From Haloplanus natans DSM 17983 (GTDB lineage Archaea > Halobacteriota > Halobacteria > Halobacteriales > Haloferacaceae), in the NCBI RefSeq assembly GCF_000427685.1, contig NZ_KE386573.1, positions 1,596,938-1,660,937 of the forward strand: 64,000 bases of DNA, in the 5' to 3' direction. The notes beneath the pieces were generated by a model. It had not been told where the DNA came from and did no database searches. It saw only the letters and a list, made by a program, of their open reading frames with translations. The translations under genes were made by a program, and so were the position numbers. Shown piece after piece: positions 1 through 8,147 of this stretch (positions are counted from its first letter, which is position 1; the number at the start of each line of letters is the position of its first letter).

Positions 1-258
1 CGTCGGCGCCCCGACGCGTGATTTCGAGTCGCGCTCGCTCGAATCGAAGGCGCGCCACTCGGGGCCGTGGTCGATTTCGTCTTCCTCGACCACGAGGCCG
101 CAGTCGGCACACACCGTCTCGCCGTGTTCCTCGTCGGTAACGAGGCTGCCGGAACACTCGGGGCAGGTGGTCGTCTGCTCACTCTGTTCGCTCTCAGTCT
201 CTACCCGCTCCTCTTCCCGTTCCGCCGTATCCGTTCGGTAGGTCGTGGTGTCGCTCAT
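1..258 (-). CDS. tfb: Transcription initiation factor TFB, N-terminal part (runs off window)
   Basis: Archaeal TFIIB homologue that links TBP at the TATA box to RNA polymerase. Only the first 86 codons are present; the gene runs leftward out of the window. The visible part holds an acidic N-terminal tail and then the zinc ribbon with two cysteine pairs (CPEC near residue 31 and CADC near residue 50), followed by the start of the B-reader segment (GPEWRAF, then RVGAP). This order is diagnostic for TFB. The cyclin boxes are outside. The ATG at 258 is chosen because the ribbon follows at the usual distance. A TATA-like box lies about 85 nt upstream, implying a 5' leader of roughly 50-60 nt, unlike most leaderless genes here. 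Haloarchaea carry several TFBs; which paralogue this is cannot be told. Confidence 0.93.
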   Translation of the reverse strand, partial: MSDTTTYRTDTAEREEERVETESEQSEQTTTCPECSGSLVTDEEHGETVCADCGLVVEEDEIDHGPEWRAFDSSERDSKSRVGAPT

Positions 259-340
259 TGTGACTATCGAGGCACCTCCACCGAGAGAGAATAGCGAGAC
301 GAACGGCGGAGGCGTCCTTACCATAGGTATGCGCGCGGCA

Positions 341-348
341 TTTATAAA
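341..348 (-). promoter_or_regulatory. Candidate TATA box for tfb
   Basis: TTTATAAA, read on the minus strand, in a locally AT-rich stretch about 83-90 nt upstream of the tfb ATG. The box is symmetric, so direction is inferred from the only adjacent gene start. A leader of about 50-60 nt would follow. Confidence 0.45.
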
Positions 349-428
349 CTTTTTGATCGCAGTTCCGGAGTCTGTAACGGTTTTACGGGTTATTACCGCG
401 CGTTCCGGCCCGGAGCGGCGTCGGTGGA

Positions 429-440
429 GTATTTAAATAC
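429..440. promoter_or_regulatory. Palindromic TATA-like box GTATTTAAATAC
   Basis: A perfect 12-bp palindrome of haloarchaeal TATA type. Because it is symmetric it could serve tfb on the minus strand (distal promoter) or an unrecognised plus-strand transcript. The neighbouring 447-717 region has no convincing gene. Confidence 0.35.
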
Positions 441-717
441 GTTCCGGTGAACCACCGAGGCGTCGGGGTCGCCAGTATCGAACTCGGTCGTGTCCCCGAC
501 GAAGGTACTCACGGGTTCGTGGACTGCGATGCTTCCGGCCAACCGACGGCGCAGTTGGAGACGGACCGTTCGAAGTCGTCGTGGCCGAGACGTGCGACAG
601 GGTCGAAGACGACGTCCGCTTCCAGACCACCCAGCGGGGACTCGACGAGAGGCCGGCGACGCCGTCCGTCCTCGACGGGGGCGTCACGGACCGGGACGCC
701 GACCGACGCGCGCCCCG
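441..717. other. No confident gene; GC-rich stretch between tfb and the 718-1155 gene
   Basis: Several frames stay open on both strands, as expected at this GC content. The best candidates are a minus frame in which residues such as LGGLEADVVFDPVARLG can be read up to a stop at 509, and plus frames that need a frameshift near 565-580 to join. Neither has a clear start, and I recognise no family. It may be a decayed gene or the end of an unrecognised small protein. Confidence 0.4.
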
Positions 718-1155
718 TCAGCCGAGGCGTTTGACCGCGACGCGGTGTGGACCGTCGGCAGTCGGGAGCGCCACCGCATCGACGATACCCCGGCGGACGG
801 CCGCCCGCCACTCTTCGACGGCCGCGGCGTGGCGTTCGTGGTGTCGGTCGGTCGTGTACTCGTCCGCCGCTCGCAGTCGGTCCGCCGTCTCGTCGGGATC
901 GGGATACGGCGGTGGGTTGGACACGAGGTCCGCCGGGTCGACGTGGACGGCGTCCGTCGCCTCGTCGCCGGTCGGCCGGTGGAGGCGGGCGCGCATCCGC
1001 CCCGAAAAGGGCGGCGTGATTCGGAGGACGGTCCGGCGGCCACTCCGACGCGTCGCTTCGAGCGCGGTCACCACGTCGTCGACGGTCACGGCGATAGCGC
1101 GGATGGCCGTCGGATCGCGGTCGCTCGACGCCGCGCCGTTCCCGTGCGTGGTCAT
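718..1155 (-). CDS. Uncharacterised haloarchaeal protein (145 aa)
   Basis: I do not recognise the family. The protein is acidic and soluble with no membrane segment. Residues 40-60 (RTVLRITPPFSGRMRARLH) look like a small beta-rich unit, followed by a segment with VDPADLV and NPPPYPDPDET, and a C-terminal part beginning WRAAVRRGIVDAVAL. Codon use follows the GC-ending pattern of the core genes far better in this frame than in the overlapping ones, which is why it is preferred over the longer open frame 509-1240 on the same strand. The ATG at 1155 is the only good start. It lies 39 bp from the zinc-binding small protein upstream and may share a transcript with it. Confidence 0.7.
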   Translation of the reverse strand: MTTHGNGAASSDRDPTAIRAIAVTVDDVVTALEATRRSGRRTVLRITPPFSGRMRARLHRPTGDEATDAVHVDPADLVSNPPPYPDPDETADRLRAADEYTTDRHHERHAAAVEEWRAAVRRGIVDAVALPTADGPHRVAVKRLG

Positions 1156-1194
1156 CGCGTAAGCACAGGGCCGCCGCGGACGAAAGGGTGTCGC

Positions 1195-1311
1195 CTACTG
1201 TACCCGTCGACGGCGGAGCGTCCCGCCGCAGTCCGGGCACGCCGATCGGTACGAAATGGGGCTCACACGCTGGTCACAGGACTCACATTCGAACGACGGT
1301 CGTTCCGGCAT
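1195..1311 (-). CDS. Small double-CxxC zinc-binding protein (rubrerythrin-like, DUF7129 type)
   Basis: A 38-residue protein too short for usual ORF cut-offs. It reads MPERPSFECESCDQRV, then CPDCGG, then an arginine-rich tail, so two CxxC knuckles (C9/C12 and C25/C28) can bind one zinc ion. Haloarchaea carry many 35-60 aa proteins of this layout, annotated as rubrerythrin-like domain or DUF7129; their function is mostly unknown. The knuckles, the ATG at 1311 and the TAG at 1195 are clear. The downstream 145-aa gene starts 39 bp further on in the same direction. Confidence 0.75.
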   Translation of the reverse strand: MPERPSFECESCDQRVSPISYRSACPDCGGTLRRRRVQ

Positions 1312-1409
1312 CGACGAACAGTTCGACCCAATTCGTGTTAAATGTTACCGTGCCACGAATGTGTGGCCAGTACGGCGTCGGTGCTCGTATCCGGACGACA
1401 TGGGCAGAA

Positions 1410-2510
1410 TCAGTCGTCGAGGGAGGGGTCCGTAATCTCGAAGCGGGCGCCGCCGTCGTCGCTCTCGGCGACGGTGACCGTCCAGCCGTGTGCCTCGACG
1501 ATTTCGCGGACGATGTCGAGGCCGAACCCCGTCCCGTCCTCGTTCGTCGAGTAGCCCGCCTCGAATACGTCCGATCGCTCCGATTCGGGGATGCCCTGCC
1601 CGTCGTCGGCGACGTAGAAGCCGCCGTCCAAGTCGCCGACGGTGACGGTGACGCCGGGGTCCGCGTGGCCGTTCGTCGTCCCGCCAGTGGTGGCCCGGGG
1701 CTGGCCGTGTTCGACCGAATTCCGAAACAGGTTCTCGAACAGTTGTGTGAGTCGTCCATCGTCCGCCGTGACGGCCGTCGACGCGTCCACCCGGAGGTCA
1801 CTCGCCGGCGTCTCGACGTTTCGCCACGCCGAGCGGGCAATTTCGGCCACGTCGACCGACGCCGTCGCCTCGACTCGCTGCCCCTCCCGAGCCAGGGTGA
1901 GGAGGTCGTCGACGAGTTCTTCCATCCGGTCGAGGGCGTCGACGGTGGCGTCGAGGTGTTCGGCCGTTTCGCCGGCCTCGACGTGTCCTAGCCGTCCCTG
2001 TGCAACCTGTAACGGGTTACGGAGGTCGTGCGAGACGATGCTGGCGAACCGCTCCAGACGCTCGTTCTGTCGTTCCAGCCGTCGCTCCTGTCGGTGGCGT
2101 TCCAGCGCGTATCGGACGGCGCGTTCGAGGAGTTCGCCGTCGAGGCTGTCCTTGAGGAGATAATCCTGTGCGCCAGCCTGGATCGCTCGCAGCGCCGTCT
2201 CGTCGTCGGTCAACCCGGTCAGGACGACGATCGGAAGCGGCGAAACGTCGGCGTCGTCGATCCGGTCGGTCAAGCGTTCGAGCGTCTCGATACCGCGGCT
2301 GTCCGAGAGCCCGAGATCGAGCAACACGAGGTCGAACGGCGACGTTTCGAGCCGATCGACGGCGGCATCGAGGGTTTCGACGTGGGTCACCGACGGGGCG
2401 ACGAACGTACTCGAACTGTCGGTGCGGAGGTGGTGTCGGATCAGGCGGGCGTCGCCGGGGTTGTCCTCGACGAGCAGGAGCCGGATTTCGTCGCTCAGGT
2501 TGGCGGCCAT
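1410..2510 (-). CDS. Hybrid response regulator - histidine kinase
   Basis: Soluble two-component protein of 366 residues. Residues 8-130 form a receiver domain (acidic pair at V15-E16-D17, phospho-acceptor D65 in VLLDLGLSD, conserved K120). A short coiled linker (about 135-155) leads to the HisKA dimerisation helix with phospho-acceptor H161 in SHDLRNPL, then an HATPase_c domain with an N box (LFENLFRNSVEHG), a G1 box (VADDGQGIPE) and a G2 box (GTGFGLDIV). There is no sensor or membrane segment, so input probably arrives by phosphotransfer to the receiver. It begins 2 bp after the stand-alone receiver gene, in one transcript with it and the upstream membrane kinase. Target genes are unknown; haloarchaeal proteins of this type usually lack DNA-binding outputs. 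Confidence 0.9.
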   Translation of the reverse strand: MAANLSDEIRLLLVEDNPGDARLIRHHLRTDSSSTFVAPSVTHVETLDAAVDRLETSPFDLVLLDLGLSDSRGIETLERLTDRIDDADVSPLPIVVLTGLTDDETALRAIQAGAQDYLLKDSLDGELLERAVRYALERHRQERRLERQNERLERFASIVSHDLRNPLQVAQGRLGHVEAGETAEHLDATVDALDRMEELVDDLLTLAREGQRVEATASVDVAEIARSAWRNVETPASDLRVDASTAVTADDGRLTQLFENLFRNSVEHGQPRATTGGTTNGHADPGVTVTVGDLDGGFYVADDGQGIPESERSDVFEAGYSTNEDGTGFGLDIVREIVEAHGWTVTVAESDDGGARFEITDPSLDD

Positions 2511-2512
2511 CG

Positions 2513-2950
2513 TTACTCGGGCGGGAGTTTCACGACCTGCAGCCAGAACTCCTCGAGTTTGCCGACCACGTCGATGAAGCCACTGAAGTCGACCGGTTTG
2601 GTCAGGTAGGCGTTGGCGTGCAGTTCGTAGGATCGGAGTACGTCCTCCTCGGCTTCCGAACTCGTCAGGACGACCACCGGAATCCGCTTGAGGTCGGCGC
2701 TTTTCTTGATGTCTTCGAGCACCTCCCGGCCGTCCTTCCGCGGCATGTTGAGGTCGAGAAGCACTAGATCCGGCCGCGGCCGACCCTCGTACTCGCCCTC
2801 GCCGCGGAGGAACTGCATGGTTTCGACCCCGTCGTTGACGACGTGGAGGTTGTTCGCCAGCCGGCCTTTCTCCAGGGCCTTACGCGTCAGCTTCACGTCA
2901 CCGGGATTGTCCTCGGCGAGGAGGATTTCGACGGGTTCCCGCTCTGCCAT
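2513..2950 (-). CDS. Stand-alone response regulator (Rcp1-like receiver)
   Basis: Single receiver domain of 145 residues with no output domain. Visible landmarks are the acidic pocket E13-D14, the phospho-acceptor D66 in LVLLDLNMPRKDG, the conserved threonine in VVVLTSS and the lysine in AYLTKPVDF. The longer loop before D66 (EGEYEGRPRP) is typical of the CheY-like Rcp1 group that pairs with phytochrome-type and PAS kinases. It sits between two kinases with tiny gaps (2 bp downstream, 39 bp upstream), so it likely shuttles phosphate between the membrane kinase and the hybrid kinase. This relay is inferred from gene order. Confidence 0.92.
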   Translation of the reverse strand: MAEREPVEILLAEDNPGDVKLTRKALEKGRLANNLHVVNDGVETMQFLRGEGEYEGRPRPDLVLLDLNMPRKDGREVLEDIKKSADLKRIPVVVLTSSEAEEDVLRSYELHANAYLTKPVDFSGFIDVVGKLEEFWLQVVKLPPE

Positions 2951-2989
2951 GCCGAGTCAGTTACGACCACAGGCTGTTGATCCTTGCGG

Positions 2990-4462
2990 CTACCGTTTCG
3001 GGAGGGAGACGTGAAACGTCGTCCCCTCACCGGGCGTCGATTCGATCCAGATGTCGCCCTCGTGGCGGTTGACGATGCGCTGACAGATGGCGAGGCCGAT
3101 ACCGGTGCCCTCGTCGCCGCGGTCGGACTGTTCGAAGAGTTCGAAGACGCGCTCCTGCTGGTCGGCCGGGATGCCCGGCCCGTCGTCGGCGACGGTGAAG
3201 ACCACGTCGTCATCGCGCTCCTCGCCGCTCACGTGGACCGTCGGCGGGTCGTCGTCACCGGCGTGGTCTAGGGCGTTGGAGAGCAGGTTCTGAAACAGTT
3301 GTCCGAGCTGTTCACCGTCGGCGACGACGGACGGCAGGTCGTCGTGGGTGATCGTCGCCGACCGATCGGCGATCAGGAGTTCCAGATCCTGTATAACCCG
3401 GTCGAGGACGGCGTCGGCGTCGACCGTCTCGAACTCCTCGCCCTGGGTGTGGACCCGCGAGTATTTCAGGAGAGCGTCGATCATCGCCTGCATCCGCCGG
3501 GCGCCGTCGACGGCGAAGCCGATGTACTCGTCGGCCTCGTCGTCGAGTTCGTCGCCGTACTCCGTCGCCAGCAAGTCGACGTAGCTGGAGACCATCCGGA
3601 GCGGTTCCTGCAGGTCGTGAGAGGCGACGTAGGCGAACTGCTGAAGCTGTTCGTTCGAGCGTTCGAGCTGTTCGACCGTCCGTTCGAGTTCCGCTTCCGC
3701 CTCCCGAATCTTGGTCACGTCCTGATAGAGGACGTAACTGCGGGTATCCTCTGTCTCCAGATCGGTGCCGTAGGGCACTAGTTGCACGAGGAAATGGTTC
3801 GGTCCGTCGGGTGCGTAGTGGGTCGTCTCGACCGTGCGTCGCTTCCCGGAGGTGATCGCCTCGCGGAACGACCGTCCCGTCTCGTCGTCGAGGCCGGGGA
3901 GGACCACCTCGTCGTCGCTCACCGCCCCGAACTGCGTTTCGTACTCCGGGTTGACCGCCTCGACGACGAGTTCGTCCCCGTCGAGGCGGAGGTCGACGAC
4001 CGCCGACGGATCGTTCTCGAACAGCGACTCGAAGCGGGCCTTCTCGCGCTCGCTTCGATCCCGCGCCCGCTCGACGACCGCGGTTCGGCGGCCGACGACC
4101 AGACCCGCAGCCGCCCCGATCACCGTCGTCTGCAGGACGATGATCCACGGCTTCAGCTGGTTCTGGACGGTCTGGATGCCGACCACCCATCCCACCAGTA
4201 CCGCCGTCACCAGCGTCCCGCCGACGGTCCACACCGTCACCGATTCGACGAACGCCTCGCCGTACTCCCCGCGCCACAGCTCAACCGCGGTGTAAAACAG
4301 CACGAACAGAAGCCCGAACGGGAGGGCGTTCTCCCCGAGCGTCGATGCGAGAGAGTTTCCCTGCCGAACCCAGTCCTCGTACACGTCGAAGCCGAGGACA
4401 CCGGTCAGCGCCAGCCCGATCCCCGACAGGACGGCCAGTGACATCCGCCGAGTGGGTCGCAT
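2990..4462 (-). CDS. Membrane-anchored PAS histidine kinase
   Basis: Sensor kinase of about 490 residues. Numbering from an alternative GTG at 4489, the N-terminal 135 residues contain about four hydrophobic helices (roughly 18-36, 55-72, 85-104, 115-134). A PAS domain follows (about 150-265, with FESLFENDPSAVVDL and ending YVLYQDVTKIREAE), then a coiled segment, HisKA with H291 in FAYVASHDLQEPLRM, and HATPase_c (LFQNLLSNALDH, VADDGPGIP, GTGIGLAICQ). The ATG at 4462 is preferred to the GTG nine codons upstream, since it directly precedes the first membrane helix. It is first in the cluster 4462-1410. The SHDLQEPL motif places it with PAS kinases that partner Rcp1-like regulators, matching the next gene. 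Confidence 0.9.
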   Translation of the reverse strand: MRPTRRMSLAVLSGIGLALTGVLGFDVYEDWVRQGNSLASTLGENALPFGLLFVLFYTAVELWRGEYGEAFVESVTVWTVGGTLVTAVLVGWVVGIQTVQNQLKPWIIVLQTTVIGAAAGLVVGRRTAVVERARDRSEREKARFESLFENDPSAVVDLRLDGDELVVEAVNPEYETQFGAVSDDEVVLPGLDDETGRSFREAITSGKRRTVETTHYAPDGPNHFLVQLVPYGTDLETEDTRSYVLYQDVTKIREAEAELERTVEQLERSNEQLQQFAYVASHDLQEPLRMVSSYVDLLATEYGDELDDEADEYIGFAVDGARRMQAMIDALLKYSRVHTQGEEFETVDADAVLDRVIQDLELLIADRSATITHDDLPSVVADGEQLGQLFQNLLSNALDHAGDDDPPTVHVSGEERDDDVVFTVADDGPGIPADQQERVFELFEQSDRGDEGTGIGLAICQRIVNRHEGDIWIESTPGEGTTFHVSLPKR

Positions 4463-4608
4463 GCGGTCGTACCTGATCCGCACGGTCACTTAGTCCTTCG
4501 TCGCCCGTTTCTCACGACTGGTAATCCAAGGCGACGTATTTTGTTTCTATGTGTCCCACGGTGATCCGTGACACGTTCTATCGACCACACGCCTCCCGCG
4601 ACCATCGT

Positions 4609-6429
4609 ATGAGTCCGGCGATCGATTCGTGTCGACTCCTCCACGTCGACGACGACCCGTCGATACTGAGCCTGACCGAGGCGTTCCTCGATCGGGAACT
4701 CGACTGTACCGTCACGACCGTAACCTCTGTCGAGGCGGCGCTGGATCGCCTCGCGGCGGACGACGTCGACTGCATCGTCAGCGACTACGACATGCCCGAG
4801 ATGGACGGGTTGGCCTTCTTCGAGACCCTCCGGGACCGCGAAGTGGACGCCCCCTTCGTCCTCTACACCGGCAAGGGGAGCGAGGAGATAGCCAGCCAGG
4901 CACTCAACGCCGGCGTGACCGGCTACTTCCAGAAAGGGGGACCCGAACAGTTGCGTCGCCTCGCGAACCGCGTCCGGCAGGCCGTCGAGGAGAGTCGAAC
5001 GCGGACCGTCGCCGACCGCTACTCGACGGTCATGGCGGCGCTCGGCTATCCGATCTACGTGGTCGACGAGACCGGCCACTTCGAGTTCGTCAACGAGCCG
5101 TTCGCGGAGTTGACGGGGTATGACGTGTCGACGGTCGTCGGTAGCAAACCGGGGCTGGTCAAAGACGACGACGCCGTCGCCCGCGCGGCGGACGAACTCG
5201 GGTCGATCCTGTCGAGCGAGGGGCCGTCGATCAGCCGCTTCGAAGTCGACATCGTGCCGAAGGAGGGCGAGCCGATCCGGTGTCGCGACCACATGGCGGC
5301 CCTACCCTACGAGGGGGACTCGTTCGAGGGGAGCGTCGGCATCCTCCGCGACATCTCGACCGAGCGCCGACGAGCGCGCGAACTCGGCTACCGAACCCGC
5401 GCGATGGACGAGGCACCGGTCGGGATCACGATGAGCAACCCCGACCGGCCGGGCACTCCCCTGATCTACGTCAACGACCGATTCGTCGAGATGACGGGCT
5501 ACGACCGCGAGGCGATGCTCGGCCGTGACTGCCTGTTCCTCCAGGGGGCGGAAACGACCGACGAGCGGATCGACGAACTACGGGCAGCCCTCGCCGCTGG
5601 CGACCCCGTTACGGCCACGCTCCGCAACTACCGGCGCGACGGCGAGAAGTTCTGGAACCGGCTGAGCCTCGCTCCACTCGAAGACGAGGGCGGCAACGTC
5701 GCTCGCTGGGTCGGATTCCAAGAGGACGTGACGGCGCACAAACGGTATCAACGACGGCTCGAACGACAGAACGCCCGTCTCGAACGGACCGCGGGCGTGC
5801 TCTCGCACGACCTCCGGAACCCGCTGACGGTCGCGAAAGGACGGCTCGATGTCGCCCGCGACGAGGTCGACAGCGACGACCTCGACGCCGTGGCGGACGC
5901 TCACGGACGGATCGAGGCGCTGGTCGACGACCTCCTCGCGCTGGTTCGTAACGACGACGACATCGACACCGAACCGGTGTCGCTGGCGACGGTCGCCGAG
6001 ACGTGCTGGGCGGGCCTCGATACGGGGACCGCGACGCTCCGGATCGAAACGGATCGGACGCTCCTGGCCGAGCCCGGTCGTTTCGAGCGACTGCTCACGC
6101 ATCTCCTCGGGAACGCCGTCGAACACGATTCGACGGGCAGTCAGCCGTCGGCAGACAACGCCGTCGACCCGAGCGGAGACGGCGGCCCCAGTGCCCGGAT
6201 CACCGTCGGCGGGATGCCCGACGGGTTCTACGTCGCCGATGACGGCCCGGGCGTCGAGTCGGCGAAGCGCGAACGGATCGTCGAACTCGGGGGCTCCGAC
6301 GGCGACGGGGCCGGCTTCGGGCTCTCCATCGTCGAGGAGTTCGCTGGCGCTCACGACTGGACGGTCGGCGTGACGACGAGCGAAACCGGCGGGGCGCGGT
6401 TCGAGGTGGTTGGCGTCGACACCGCGTAA
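4609..6429 (+). CDS. Receiver - PAS - PAS - histidine kinase
   Basis: Soluble hybrid kinase of 606 residues. Residues 8-125 are a receiver (D14-D15, phospho-acceptor D59 in IVSDYDMPEMDG, TGKGSEE loop). Two PAS domains follow (about 145-260 and 265-390); the second contains the LOV/PAS-like segment GRDCLFLQG with WNRLSLAPLEDEGG, so a flavin-type ligand is conceivable though the diagnostic NCRFLQ sequence is only partly matched. HisKA has H400 in LSHDLRNPL, then HATPase_c (LLTHLLGNAVEHD, VADDGPGVES, GAGFGLSIVEEF). The ATG at 4609 is chosen over an upstream in-frame ATG at 4549 because the receiver starts at once. It is transcribed divergently from the kinase cluster. The gene ends on a palindromic repeat. 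Confidence 0.9.
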   Translation: MSPAIDSCRLLHVDDDPSILSLTEAFLDRELDCTVTTVTSVEAALDRLAADDVDCIVSDYDMPEMDGLAFFETLRDREVDAPFVLYTGKGSEEIASQALNAGVTGYFQKGGPEQLRRLANRVRQAVEESRTRTVADRYSTVMAALGYPIYVVDETGHFEFVNEPFAELTGYDVSTVVGSKPGLVKDDDAVARAADELGSILSSEGPSISRFEVDIVPKEGEPIRCRDHMAALPYEGDSFEGSVGILRDISTERRRARELGYRTRAMDEAPVGITMSNPDRPGTPLIYVNDRFVEMTGYDREAMLGRDCLFLQGAETTDERIDELRAALAAGDPVTATLRNYRRDGEKFWNRLSLAPLEDEGGNVARWVGFQEDVTAHKRYQRRLERQNARLERTAGVLSHDLRNPLTVAKGRLDVARDEVDSDDLDAVADAHGRIEALVDDLLALVRNDDDIDTEPVSLATVAETCWAGLDTGTATLRIETDRTLLAEPGRFERLLTHLLGNAVEHDSTGSQPSADNAVDPSGDGGPSARITVGGMPDGFYVADDGPGVESAKRERIVELGGSDGDGAGFGLSIVEEFAGAHDWTVGVTTSETGGARFEVVGVDTA

Positions 6430-6508
6430 TAGGGGTTATCGTAACTGTCCATAGATTCTCGCCGGACCGTCCCGGCGAGAATCTCTGATGACTTCCGATA
6501 ATCCCTAT
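6429..6508. repeat. Stop-codon-abutting palindromic repeat, copy 1
   Basis: An 80-bp nested palindrome whose first base is the last base of the TAA of the upstream kinase gene. Outer arms are ATAGGGGTTATCG and CGATAATCCCTAT (one mismatch). The inner arms AGATTCTCGCCGG and CCGGCGAGAATCT are perfect with a 6-bp loop. It shares the outer architecture and the GTAACTGT and GATGACTT blocks with copies at 9272 and 11786, but its inner stem sequence differs. Likely a mobile or terminator-like element. Confidence 0.8.
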
Positions 6509-6621
6509 AAGTAACCGCTGCCGTGATCGCCCGATCCCGCGACGGGACGGACACGAGCGACCGATGCTCTCTCCCCGGAACACCGGGACGCATATACGAG
6601 TTCGGACGCAGTTCTCCGAGT

Positions 6622-7467
6622 ATGGCCGACGACACAGCGGAATCGGGATGGTTCGAATCCGTCCCGCCCGACGACCCCGACGCCGTCCGCGACGCCATCG
6701 ATAATGGTAGCGCTGACACGCCGGACGACTGGCCCGCCCTCGCCGTCGACGCCGGCTTCGCCGACGACGCGGACGACTACTATCGTCGACTCCACGACGC
6801 GACGGTGCACGCGACTCGGGAAGCGGTCCGGGAGCGAGAACGGGCAGACGACCAACAGTTGAAGTACGGTATTCGCGCCATGGACGACGCCGACCGGACG
6901 GCGAACGAACTCGCCGAACGCGTCGCGGAGTGGGCGGGTGCGCTGTTCGACGAGGCCGGAACCGGCGTCGACGGGGCGCGGGCAGTGGCCGAGCGGACCC
7001 CCGAGACGGCCGCCGAGGAGCGTATCGTCTCGTTGGCGACCCGGGTCGTCGATCTGGCGGACGAGGCCGCGGACTGCCGGGCGTTCGTCGAGCGGACGGC
7101 GCCGGCGGTCGCCCCCAACCTCAGTCGGATGGCGGGTCCGGTGCTCGCCGCGCGCCTGATCGCCCTCGCCGGCGGGCTGGGCGAGTTGGCGAAGAAACCC
7201 TCCGGGACGGTGCAGGTCCTCGGTGCCGAGGACGCCCTCTTTGCCCATCTGGCCGGGCGTGCGCCCTCGCCGAAACACGGCGTCATCTTCACTCACGACT
7301 ACGTGCGCAACACCCGCCCCGAGGACCGGGGATCGGCCGCCCGCGCGCTGGCGGGCAAACTCGTCATCGCGGCGCGGATCGACCACTACGCGGGTGACCT
7401 CCGACCCGAGGTCCACGAGGAACTCGACGAGCGCATGGCGACCATCCGCGCGAGGGTGGAGTCGTGA
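6622..7467 (+). CDS. nop5: Nop5 (NOP56/58) C/D-box RNP core protein
   Basis: Scaffold of the archaeal C/D-box sRNP that positions fibrillarin for 2'-O-methylation of rRNA and tRNA. The protein has an N-terminal domain, a coiled-coil region (about residues 60-150) and the Nop domain, recognisable from APNLSRMAGPVLAARLIALAGGL, KKPSGTVQVLGAEDALF and the GVIF loop, ending in IAARIDHYAG. At 281 residues it is of normal archaeal length. The ATG at 6622 is chosen over an upstream in-frame codon at 6523, which would add 33 non-conserved residues and run into the repeat region. It overlaps flpA by 4 bp, the usual archaeal pairing, so the two are translationally coupled. Confidence 0.96.
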   Translation: MADDTAESGWFESVPPDDPDAVRDAIDNGSADTPDDWPALAVDAGFADDADDYYRRLHDATVHATREAVRERERADDQQLKYGIRAMDDADRTANELAERVAEWAGALFDEAGTGVDGARAVAERTPETAAEERIVSLATRVVDLADEAADCRAFVERTAPAVAPNLSRMAGPVLAARLIALAGGLGELAKKPSGTVQVLGAEDALFAHLAGRAPSPKHGVIFTHDYVRNTRPEDRGSAARALAGKLVIAARIDHYAGDLRPEVHEELDERMATIRARVES

Positions 7468-8102
7468 GCCTGCCCGACGGGGTCGAACGTCGCTCCTTCG
7501 ACGGGCGCGACCGACTCGCCACGCGTGGGGAGCCGGTGTACGGCGAGCCGACGGACGGTCCGTGGCGGCTGTGGGACGCCGGCCGATCCAAGCTGGGCGC
7601 GACCCTCGAACTCGGGCTCGACACCGGCCTCGACGGCGGCGAATCGGTCCTCTATCTCGGCGCCGCCAGCGGGACGACCGTCAGCCACGTCGCGGACTTC
7701 TGTGGGCCGACGTACGCCGTCGAGTTCGCGCCCCGCCCGACCCGTGACCTCGTCGACGTGGCCGCGGGCCGGTCGAACCTCTTTCCCCTGCTGAAAGACG
7801 CCCGGAAGCCCGAGACGTACGCCCACGTCGTCGAATCGGGGCTGGACGTGCTGATACAGGACGTGGCGACCCGCGGGCAGGCGCGCGTCGCCGCGCGGAA
7901 TCGACAGTTCCTCGACGAGGACGGCCGCCTCCTCGCGGCCATCAAGGCCCGGAGCGAGGACGTGACGCGGGAGCCCGACGCCGTCTTCGCGGACGTACTC
8001 GACGAACTACGGGGGAGCTACGAGATGCTGGAGACGGCGCGGCTGGACCGCTACCACGACGACCACCTCGCCGTCGTCGCCCGGCCGCGTACAACCGACT
8101 GA
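7464..8102 (+). CDS. flpA: Fibrillarin-like rRNA/tRNA 2'-O-methyltransferase
   Basis: SAM-dependent methyltransferase of the C/D-box sRNP. The start is GTG at 7464, inside the end of nop5 (GTGA overlap). Motifs are the N-terminal WRLWDAGRSKLGA, the SAM-binding YLGAASGTTVSHVAD, the acidic end of beta-2 in YAVEFAPRP, and VLIQDVATRGQA. The C-terminus carries IKARSEDVTREP and ETARLDRYHDDHLAV, typical of fibrillarin. The length of 212 aa fits archaeal family members. It works with Nop5 and ribosomal protein L7Ae, which is not in this window. Confidence 0.97.
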   Translation: MSLPDGVERRSFDGRDRLATRGEPVYGEPTDGPWRLWDAGRSKLGATLELGLDTGLDGGESVLYLGAASGTTVSHVADFCGPTYAVEFAPRPTRDLVDVAAGRSNLFPLLKDARKPETYAHVVESGLDVLIQDVATRGQARVAARNRQFLDEDGRLLAAIKARSEDVTREPDAVFADVLDELRGSYEMLETARLDRYHDDHLAVVARPRTTD

Positions 8103-8147
8103 TACAACCGCAAAAAGACTCTTTGCGCCCGCCGTCGGAGGGCGAGT

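Noticed and set aside
509-1240. A 243-codon minus-strand frame over 718-1155
   Set aside because: The composition is rich in Arg and Pro and lacks normal GC3 bias where it overlaps the 145-aa gene. It looks like a shadow frame.
8103-8147. A TPP riboswitch before tenA
   Set aside because: Only 45 bp are available and the conserved thi-box sequences are not present.
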